Assembly (NCBI GenBank): GCA_020284085.1
Contig: JACEVL010000104.1
Span: 732,390 to 796,389 of the forward strand
Source: Aporrectodea caliginosa
Lineage: Eukaryota; Annelida; Clitellata; Crassiclitellata; Lumbricidae
DNA length: 64,000 bases
Direction: 5' to 3'
The position numbers and the translations under genes are program-made. The notes under the pieces are model-generated. The model did no database searches and was not told where the DNA came from. It saw only the letters and a program-made list of their open reading frames with translations. This document shows positions 56,566 to 64,000 of this stretch, piece by piece (positions within the stretch are counted from its first letter, which is position 1; every line of letters starts with the position of its first letter).

Positions 56566-56959
56566 GTAAGCTGTGCGCATTCTTTCATGATTTGTAGATC
56601 CAAAGTCAATAATTATATGCGAGTTAGCTGTTTACTTACCTAGAACTTTATTGTCGCGTCTTTAAATACCACAAAAGGCGTTTCCGGCTTAGCTTAAATG
56701 ATGCTAAGTGTCAAATAAGAACAGAGAGTAGGAGTCACCTGTGGTAGGTTCAATCACACACGTGGAATCCATCCAACGGATTCCTTAAGAGAGTTTTAAG
56801 TTCCTGGCCTAAGTTGCGGTCGTAAGCTTAGAGCCATTTGAACCCAATTAATCGTATACGACGCAGCGTCCAGAGAATAGCTCGATCCGTTGCAAGGCGA
56901 CTGATGCTCTTTGTCATCAGCTCTAATCTGCTATTACTGAACTACTTGATAAGAACATT

Positions 56960-58438
56960 TAACTAACATCAAAGAAGGCTGTCGTTCGAGACCCAAAGCC
57001 TTGCTTTAACTCTAAAATTGCCGAAACCCGTCGCCATAGCAGCCAACGTCAACGCGCTTGGCGCCGCTCACTACCTACTTTCTATCACGTGCGTTTCAAA
57101 GAACAGTGCAAAGTTGATGGTAGCCTTATTTCCAAAATAAGTCCTCCTACCTCACAAAACCTAGTTTTTGAAAATTCATCTTGTTCAAACTTCCTTTGCT
57201 AGGTCCTCAATCGGAAAACACCATCCATCCGCACTACCCAATATCTATTCAAAATACGCTTTGGTTGATTTAGTGACAAGATATCTAACATCAGACTGAA
57301 TTTCTCTGATGTTCTACAACCAAATGACCTTTCATCTCCTGATTACTCTACTTATAGACTATTGATTGTTTTACTCTCGCAACTTTAGGTGACAATCGTC
57401 AATCGGTCACATATTTTCTCATCTCATGGAAAACAGTGCCTGCTTGATGCAATTCCAGCTAGGCTTCTCAAAATCTGCTTTGATATGCTTGGTTCCACCA
57501 TCGCAGCATTTTGTAATCGGTCGCTTGCTGATAGATCCTCTGCAGCAGGTTTCTTCCATTGTATGGTCTCTCCTCTGTTGAAGAGACCATCTTTGCACGC
57601 TGACACCATGTCACACTATTTTCTAATCTCAAACTTAAATTTATTTCTTAACTTTTTCAACACTTTGCTAAAAGTCGACTTGATGTGTCCACCTGTCTTC
57701 AAACTCTTTACTTCTGAATTTAAAGCCAGCATATCGCAAATTCCACTCCAGAGATATAGCTCATCTCACTGTCCACACTGACAGCATCCGCTCTATGGAC
57801 AATTGTAAGGTAAATGCACTTGCTCCTCTTGACTTATCTCCTACCTTCGACACGGTCGATCATACTCTCTTGGTCCATTGCGCTGGTTTGGTCCATCGCG
57901 CTGGTTTGGTGTATCTGGTCCTCCCTAAATTGGTTCCAATCATATCTAACTCCACACACGCAATCTGTCTTCATCAATGGAAAAATATCGGACCGAGAAC
58001 CACTTACCTGTGGAGTCCCTCAAGTCTCAGTTCTTGGTCTGTTACTGTTCTCTTATTACGCAACTACACTAAGTGTTTTACTGAGTGAAACCAGTCTGAA
58101 TCACCATCTGTACGCTGATGATGCTCAATTCTACCTTTCCTTCGATAAATCCTCCTCATCTAACTCTCATTCTGTTATCCAGCGTATTTGACTAAATCCA
58201 GTCAGATTGCTCTTCAATCACGATGAACTGAGATTCTCTGTTTGGGTCTCCGCAACAACTAAAAAATATAATTCTTTGAATTCTATTCGTCTTGGCACTT
58301 CTGCCATGCAACGCAGCTGTTCATCCCGCAATTTTAGCGTCGTGTTTGATTCTAACTTGTCTTTCAATGAACACTTTAACCGTATATGCAAATCTGCCCA
58401 CTGCCATGTCCGTGATATCCGGAGTATTACACGCCACA
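56960..58438 (+). pseudogene. LINE ORF2 relic, cut by LTR element
   Basis: The plus strand reads in order an Arg/Trp-rich pre-RT linker (QRQRAWRRS, about 57045), DAIPARLLKICFDML (57440-57490), VSPLLKRPSLH (57570), GVPQVSVLGLLLF (58012-58050), NHHLYADDAQFYLSF (58098-58145) and HVRDIRSITRH (58407-58438). It ends at the LTR boundary. Several stops and frameshifts make it a pseudogene. It is the same broad clade (CR1/L2-like) as the 21665 element. Confidence 0.85.
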
Positions 58439-59675
58439 TGTAACGGGACCCCCTTGCCTCTATAGGGGAAGCTTAGAGTTGGATCTTACTCACGTTACTT
58501 TATTAGCTCCCTATGGAGAAGGTAGCAATGCATGTAAGGCCTATCATTATAGTAGAATTCAATGAAGACAGTCTTGAGTTTTGAATATTAATTAGTTCAA
58601 CAAATGTCTGATTTAAATACAATTATATTACAATGTTGATGCTATATTTACCTATTCTAGAAAGACTAGTTATTCATTAGTTCATAGGCTACAATCCTTA
58701 CTTAGAACCAGCATCATTGACTACTTAAATTTATGTTTTATAAGGCCCTAGCTAACCTCCCCAAACAACTCTGTGATGAAAAGTTATATTCACTTGAACT
58801 GTCCGCTCGTCGTGTAGTTACAGTAGATCGTCATTGATCTCCCTCTCGACTGACTTGGCTTGCTTCAGGCTGACGAAGTTCTTTTCGATGGTTCCTCTTG
58901 TCATGGCCATTCTGCTTGTAGTAATTCTTCTTGTTGAATTCAGCGTTTCTCCCAGCTTATCTCCTGGCTAGTTCTTGATGATGATTGCGTGGCGAATCAC
59001 ACCAAAGTTCAGAGTTCGTATAACTCGTAAACGAAAACGTTCTACGTTTGAGTTATAAATCGCACTTTTGCGTTAGATATCAAACCCAGTCGATCGTACG
59101 TTATCCGCCGAAACTTTCGTTAGTCCGACGAGATTTTCAACGTTCACAACACTACCGATTCAACGAAGTGTGTCGATGGACACGTAACGTAACTTCGCTT
59201 TCTTCTGATCGTTCTCGTTACAACAAATTATCAAAACTTGCTGTAAGATCAGGAGTTTGTCTATTGAACTGACTCGATCGACTACCTTAGTCTTTGCAGT
59301 CAACAGCAACACTGAATTGATCCTTTTCGATAAAAATTCTGCAGTCCAGGCGTGAAGGCGGCAAACCGCGGTTCACCTAGCAGACGACAGTTCTCAACGG
59401 TCCGTATTTTAATCCAACCAATCACGTCTCGCCAACATCGTCACGGATTAACCCAACACCACAGGTTATCCCCGAAGCTTAGCTAAATATTATTATCTAT
59501 ATCGCTGGTTCTGACGCTGGTTCAATTAATTAAATGAATAATTAATCCTATACACTACAACATCCTAACAATTACTGCAGCCTTACTCCTTAACTGTACA
59601 TACATATATATAAGAGCATATATCTACAGCACTTAGTTATATAATTTGTGTGGGGTCTCAAGGACATTCGCTACA
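58439..59675 (-). repeat. 3' LTR (1237 bp)
   Basis: Runs from TGTAACGG to GCTACA, with TG...CA ends and a TGTA/TACA terminal inversion. It matches the right copy at a constant offset of 4625 bp until near 59330, where TCGATAAAAATTCTG here faces TCGATTAATTCTG there. Confidence 0.9.
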
Positions 59676-60106
59676 TAAACCCCCACAAACTAAAATTTGG
59701 ACACAAATTTAAATATTAAATGTCCTATTTAACAACACACAAATCTTATCATTACTTAAAGACTACCTATTCACTTACTCATATAATAACCTTTACTTAT
59801 TCTAATGATCTTGTATATCTTATCCTATTCATTATACTTTAGACTAGAATAAACATCAATTCTACTATTAACCAATACTAACTTAAGTAATTGCTTTAAC
59901 CATCACATTACTGCTTTACCTTATAACACTAAATTACTGACATTACTTAACTTCTATAGAGTCCTATACTCTGCCTATAGAATATCATTCTATAACTAAA
60001 TCAGCAAATTAAGTAACTTACTATTTAATCTACATTATAAACTAAACTCCTTTCTTAGATATACTTAATTATCTAAAACATCGGATTAACATATTCGAAT
60101 ATCATC

Positions 60107-62662
60107 TTACTCGTCTTCACACCATCTTCCAAATGTTGAGTACCGTGATATTCCTCTCTTCTCATTAAATCTCTGTCTCCATTTCCAATCAGGCACATAG
60201 CCATCTCTCACTCTAACTTCTCTCTCAAATCCATTAGAATTCCTCTTTAGGTTCATCCACCTCCTTCTCTTCAACGACCCCTCTTCCGTTCTTTTCTCAT
60301 TACCAATTTCATTAATTCCTCCTGCTATATCCACTCTTGAATAAACTCCTTTAGCCGGCCTTCGCCAGTCTAAGCATTCTCCTTTAAATTTTCTTTGATC
60401 TCCTCTCCAATTTGTAACACAAGATCTGCCACCATCTTGTTTCCAATACTTCTTATTCACCCTACTTCCGACTACATTCCTTCCAATCTTACACCAACCA
60501 GGTTCATACTTATTCAGATAGTCTCCTCTGTACCTCACTCTATCATCGTGTCTGACTCCGTCCGTCTGTTTATTCCTCCAATCGGATGTAAAAGGTCTTC
60601 GATAACCTTTCTTACAACCGATCTTTTCACTTCTATCTCCTTTACTTCTCCTTTCATTCGAATACAACTCGGGATTACTTTTCCCGTTGCTAGTTTCCTT
60701 TTGCTTGACGCTAAGTAATTTATTTGGAGTCACTTCCAAATCAGTTAAGACTGACACTTTCAAGGGTTGTTCTGTTCGAACCCGTTTCTCATTTAGTGCA
60801 CGTGCGTTGCAACCTGCTATCTTCTCCGTCTCAGACTCAACTATCAACACACCGCCATTTTTATTTGCCGCGCTATTGTGTAAGCGTCTTCCAATGACGT
60901 CATCACGTCCATCCTTCTCAGCTAGACATTGCTTGTCTACCTGTCGACTATTTTTTAAGTACGGAACACTTCTGCTCACATTGCTAACAACATCACTAGT
61001 TCCGCTAGTCCCAGTGCCTTCTGTCCTAGATTCCTGTCTAGTCCAATTACACAGTTTAGGTCCAATTATCAAGTCTGTCACTAGACTATCAACAACAATG
61101 GCCTCTGTTTCTCCTGTGAAACATTCACCTTTAATTTTTATTTTAGCTACAGGATACTTCTGTTTCGTTCCATTTGTGAAAACACAGGTTCTATTTTTCC
61201 CCATGTACTGATCTGGACTCACCAAATTAGTTTTCACTGCGACTCCTGTAGCTCCTGTATCATATAAGCACGCAGCTTTATGTCCATTGACCATCATAGT
61301 CCTAGTGAACTCGTTTTCACTACAAGCCTCCTCGCTATCACTCTGTTCCGGTTTAACGGCACAATACAATATTGCCATTTCTTTATTCTCATCTTCTTCT
61401 TCTTCGCATCTCATCATCGCTACCTGATGTGTTCTCAGCTGTCTACTACCCTTATCGCATTGTGCTATGCGATGGCCTAAAGATCCACACCGGAAACACC
61501 CTGTTTGTCTATTTTCTCCGTTATTTCTTTCTTTCTTATTCTCGTTGAAGTTCCAACCACTTCTGAACGGGTTTCTGTCTTTATATTCGCGCTGCTCCTT
61601 GCTTCTCTCCGGTTTTGCAATCGGGCTACTCCTGTCCATATGTTCAAACTCTCTACCATGATACTTATTATCTTTATCTTTGTTCTTGCCACTATGTACC
61701 CATTTTCTTTCATCTGACTCACGAGCATCGAGAAAATTCTGGGCCTGCTTTAGCATTTCACTAAGCCTCAACTTCCCTTTTTCTTTCAAGAACTTTCTCA
61801 TCTCATTGTCACAATTGATGAAAAACTGATCTCTCAGAATGAGAGTTTCTAATCCTTCATATCCTTCACCAATTTCTGCCATCTGTAACCATTGTCTAAG
61901 ATACCTCCTAAGTCGTTCAACATACTGTGAAACCGTTTCATCTTCATCTCTAGAAGATTTCTTAAATTTCTTTCGATATCCACCCTCAGTCAACTTAAAT
62001 CTCCTGAGTAATTCATCTTTCAACTTCTCATAATTTTGGGCATCCTCTGCTTCCATTCGCTGGTACACTTCCAGGGCTTTACCTTCAAGGAATCGAGCAA
62101 GTGTCAACGCCCACATATTCTCTGCTACGTTATACGCAGTGCACGTTCTCTCAAACCTTAAGAGATAGGCGTCTAAACAATCCTTATCTTCTCTAAATAC
62201 TGGCATTTTTATGTTCTTGGCATTATTATTATTTCGTCCAGTATTATCCCAATCTCCTCCGTTCCCAAGTACGTCACCTCTGTTCCTTTGCTGAGCATTA
62301 TACTCCGTCCTCAATTCTAATTCTCTTAGTTTTATCTGATTCTGGTTTTCCATTTCTAACCGCTTCAGTTCATCCTGACGCTTTTGTTCCTCAACTTGGT
62401 CTAATCTTTTCCTTTCTTCAAGCTCTTCTGAACGTCGCTTTTCTTCCCTATCGAGCTCTTCCATACGCCTCTTAGCTTCAAGCTCTTCTGTACGACGCTT
62501 CTCTTCAAGCTCTTCCAAACGCCTCCTAGCTTCAAGCTCTTCTAAACGTCGTTTCTCCTCTTTGGCTTCTGCCTGCCTTTCTTTTACAAATTCCCTGAGT
62601 TCACTATTTTCGAAACCCAGTTCCTGTCCGATTTTCATCCATTTCTGATATTCTGCGGACAT
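60107..62662 (-). CDS. Gag-protease-like polyprotein of LTR element, 851 aa
   Basis: Residues 27-125 are a charged coiled coil built of E-E-L-E-x-K/R-R-R repeats. Residues about 153-320 form a retrotransposon Gag core (MPVFREDKDCLDAYLLRFER, then FLEGKALEVY). Residues 389-402 are a CCHC zinc knuckle (CFRCGSLGHRIAQC). A retropepsin-like stretch has the active-site DTGAT at 468-472 and a DLIIG strand at 530-534. After that come about 310 residues, basic and Trp/Arg-rich toward the end, with no RT motif. In Gypsy relatives the protease leads into RT; here RT and integrase are gone without breaking the frame. The Met at 62662 is the first in frame and has a clear upstream leader. The product would assemble particles and bind RNA. 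Confidence 0.9.
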   Translation of the reverse strand: MSAEYQKWMKIGQELGFENSELREFVKERQAEAKEEKRRLEELEARRRLEELEEKRRTEELEAKRRMEELDREEKRRSEELEERKRLDQVEEQKRQDELKRLEMENQNQIKLRELELRTEYNAQQRNRGDVLGNGGDWDNTGRNNNNAKNIKMPVFREDKDCLDAYLLRFERTCTAYNVAENMWALTLARFLEGKALEVYQRMEAEDAQNYEKLKDELLRRFKLTEGGYRKKFKKSSRDEDETVSQYVERLRRYLRQWLQMAEIGEGYEGLETLILRDQFFINCDNEMRKFLKEKGKLRLSEMLKQAQNFLDARESDERKWVHSGKNKDKDNKYHGREFEHMDRSSPIAKPERSKEQREYKDRNPFRSGWNFNENKKERNNGENRQTGCFRCGSLGHRIAQCDKGSRQLRTHQVAMMRCEEEEDENKEMAILYCAVKPEQSDSEEACSENEFTRTMMVNGHKAACLYDTGATGVAVKTNLVSPDQYMGKNRTCVFTNGTKQKYPVAKIKIKGECFTGETEAIVVDSLVTDLIIGPKLCNWTRQESRTEGTGTSGTSDVVSNVSRSVPYLKNSRQVDKQCLAEKDGRDDVIGRRLHNSAANKNGGVLIVESETEKIAGCNARALNEKRVRTEQPLKVSVLTDLEVTPNKLLSVKQKETSNGKSNPELYSNERRSKGDRSEKIGCKKGYRRPFTSDWRNKQTDGVRHDDRVRYRGDYLNKYEPGWCKIGRNVVGSRVNKKYWKQDGGRSCVTNWRGDQRKFKGECLDWRRPAKGVYSRVDIAGGINEIGNEKRTEEGSLKRRRWMNLKRNSNGFEREVRVRDGYVPDWKWRQRFNEKRGISRYSTFGRWCEDE

Positions 62663-62812
62663 CTTACGTTATTTTCACTATAGGCACTGCTGGCGCTATA
62701 TGAAAAATCTCAGCCTTGCGCTGATAAATTTCCTTAAGGCTATAAATAGTTGTATAACCTTGACCCAACCTCGCTTTCGCCGCTAATTACCTATAGCGTT
62801 CCACACTCTCGG

Positions 62813-62928
62813 TATGCAGTTGACCTGACCTGACCTCACTGACGTCACTATTACGTCGTGACTACACTTTCAATATGCAGTTGGCCTGACCTCACCGAAC
62901 TGACGTCACTATTACGTCGTGACTACTA
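62813..62928 (-). promoter_or_regulatory. Duplicated leader segment with TGACGTCA sites
   Basis: A roughly 60-bp segment (TATGCAGTTGRCCTGACCTC..TGACGTCACTATTACGTCGTGACTAC) is repeated in tandem. Each copy contains the palindrome TGACGTCA (62840-62847 and 62901-62908), the CREB/ATF consensus. It lies in the leader between the 5' LTR and Gag. A regulatory role is inference. Confidence 0.5.
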
Positions 62929-63063
62929 ATAAGCCAATCAGACGACAACAAGAAATTGCAAATGGCTGCCAAGTGAGTTGAATTCGATTTCAATCTCAAA
63001 ATTAATTAAGCTCGTGTCTATTCTATCTGTCTAATTCTATCCCGGACGAAATGCCACCACTCA

Positions 63064-64000
63064 TGTAACGGGACCCCCTTGCCTCTATAGGGGAAGCTTA
63101 GAGTTGGATCTTACTCACGTTACTTTATTAGCTCCCTATGGAGAAGGTAGCAATGCATGTAAGGCCTATCATTATAGTAGAATTCAATGAAGACAGTCTT
63201 GAGTTTTGAATATTAATTAGTTCAACAAATGTCTGATTTAAATACAATTATATTACAATGTTGATGCTATATTTACCTATTCTAGAAAGACTAGTTATTC
63301 ATTAGTTCATAGGCTACAATCCTTACTTAGAACCAGCATCATTGACTACTTAAATTTATGTTTTATAAGGCCCTAGCTAACCTCCCCAAACAACTCTGTG
63401 ATGAAAAGTTATATTCACTTGAACTGTCCGCTCGTCGTGTAGTTACAGTAGATCGTCATTGATCTCCCTCTCGACTGACTTGGCTTGCTTCAGGCTGACG
63501 AAGTTCTTTTCGATGGTTCCTCTTGTCATGGCCATTCTGCTTGTAGTAATTCTTCTTGTTGAATTCAGCGTTTCTCCCAGCTTATCTCCTGGCTAGTTCT
63601 TGATGATGATTGCGTGGCGAATCACACCAAAGTTCAGAGTTCGTATAACTCGTAAACGAAAACGTTCTACGTTTGAGTTATAAATCGCACTTTTGCGTTA
63701 GATATCAAACCCAGTCGATCGTACGTTATCCGCCGAAACTTTCGTTAGTCCGACGAGATTTTCAACGTTCACAACACTACCGATTCAACGAAGTGTGTCG
63801 ATGGACACGTAACGTAACTTCGCTTTCTTCTGATCGTTCTCGTTACAACAAATTATCAAAACTTGCTGTAAGATCAGGAGTTTGTCTATTGAACTGACTC
63901 GATCGACTACCTTAGTCTTTGCAGTCAACAGCAACACTGAATTGATCCTTTTCGATTAATTCTGCAGTCCAGGCGTGAAGGCGGCAAACCGCGGTTCACC
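63064..64000 (-). repeat. 5' LTR, truncated by window edge
   Basis: 937 bp visible. By eye it is identical to 58439-59328 apart from the small change near 63954 and continues to the edge; about 300 bp should follow outside the window. Confidence 0.92.

Larger units (their letters stand above)
50370..56650 (+). other. Inverted CUB block (partial gene on the plus strand)
   Basis: Exons 51101-51281 (A2), 51749-51951 and 52551-52743 (B), 53423-53637 and 54819-54999 (A), and 56363-56565 (B1), in the same order as in gene 1 but on the opposite strand. Frames and splice sites are all intact. Intron homology to the sister A1-A2 intron (54180 on) starts near 50370, and no A1 exon exists upstream of 51101, so the block begins inside an intron. 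At the right it ends by about 56650 where a LINE relic takes over. Either it is part of a separate head-to-head gene whose ends are lost, or an inverted duplicate carrying orphan exons. Confidence 0.8.
58439..64000 (-). mobile_element. Gag-only LTR retrotransposon (Ty3/Gypsy-like), truncated by window
   Basis: Two direct repeats begin TGTAACGGGACCCCCTTGCC at 58439 and 63064. Between them is one long minus-strand open frame (60107-62662). In the element's own direction the left copy is the 3' LTR, preceded by a purine-rich tract (GTTTGTGGGGGTTTA, 59676-59690). The right copy is the 5' LTR, followed within 4 bases by TGGTGGCATTTCGTCCGGGA (63040-63059), a possible primer-binding site whose tRNA I cannot name. 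The internal region is 3388 bp and lacks RT, RNase H and integrase. The LTRs look nearly identical, so it inserted recently. It would need enzymes from a relative. Confidence 0.92.

Noticed and set aside
59048..59272. 74-residue open frame repeated at 63673-63897
   Set aside because: It lies in the LTR and is on the strand opposite to Gag. It is duplicated only because the LTR is.
60395..62033. Several plus-strand open frames opposite the long Gag frame
   Set aside because: Shadows of the Gag reading frame; composition rich in Ser/Phe/Leu and no motif.
63040..63059. Naming the priming tRNA of the LTR element from TGGTGGCATTTCGTCCGGGA
   Set aside because: The position and TGG start fit a primer-binding site, but I cannot match it with confidence to any tRNA 3' end from memory.

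Overview
Animal genomic DNA, almost certainly from a marine invertebrate. Protein-coding sequence is in short exons split by GT-AG introns with matching phases. The rest is dense with LINE relics, tRNA-derived SINEs, cut-and-paste DNA transposons, one LTR retrotransposon and long microsatellites. An echinoderm or hemichordate seems plausible from the repeat style (frequent TAGGCCTA-like motifs, LINE 3' ends reading GGCGCTATATAAAT), but that is a guess.

The main theme is a family of CUB-domain genes. Each CUB domain is coded by two exons: a first half carrying cysteines 1-3, and a second half carrying cysteine 4 plus two extra cysteines. The intron inside each domain is phase 0 and the introns between domains are phase 1, so whole domains can be duplicated or skipped without losing frame. 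I see three gene segments. (1) Gene 1, minus strand, 49401 down to 18743: a 30-bp microexon, eight CUB domains (B-A-B-A-B-A-D-E), two short Cys-rich linker exons and a terminal exon with a transmembrane helix and cytoplasmic tail. (2) Gene 2, minus strand, 8446 down to 1591 and running off the left edge: CUB C, the same kind of 30-bp microexon, CUB B, CUB A and half of a fourth CUB. (3) An inverted block, plus strand, about 50370-56650: A2 half, full B, full A, B1 half. The B-A pair has been amplified as a cassette, and its introns carry the same old LINE and SINE insertions in the same relative orientation.

Layout: 1-155 GAGGCA microsatellite; 1591-8446 gene 2; 6427-7620 SINEs, a long palindrome and a LINE end; 9600-16600 intergenic repeats, a LINE relic (11841-13069), and a nearly complete Tc1/mariner element (14004-15376); 16595-17496 piggyBac-like nonautonomous element; 18743-49401 gene 1 with introns full of LINEs, MITEs and a piggyBac transposase relic; 46235-46384 hAT-like MITE; 47581-48610 LINE; 49545-49883 SINE; 50370-56650 inverted CUB block containing a 900-bp terminal-inverted-repeat element; 56960-58438 LINE relic cut by an LTR retrotransposon (58439 to beyond 64000) that codes Gag and a protease-like domain but has no reverse transcriptase or integrase.

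The CUB proteins would be extracellular, and gene 1 a single-pass type I membrane protein. The ligand is unknown. In-frame length changes concentrate in the loop just before the third cysteine, so that surface varies most between copies. One domain (exon 33210-33389) has a frameshift and another (exon 1591-1799) has lost two paired cysteines, so copies are also decaying. Exon edges were read by eye from splice signals and phase and are not supported by transcripts.
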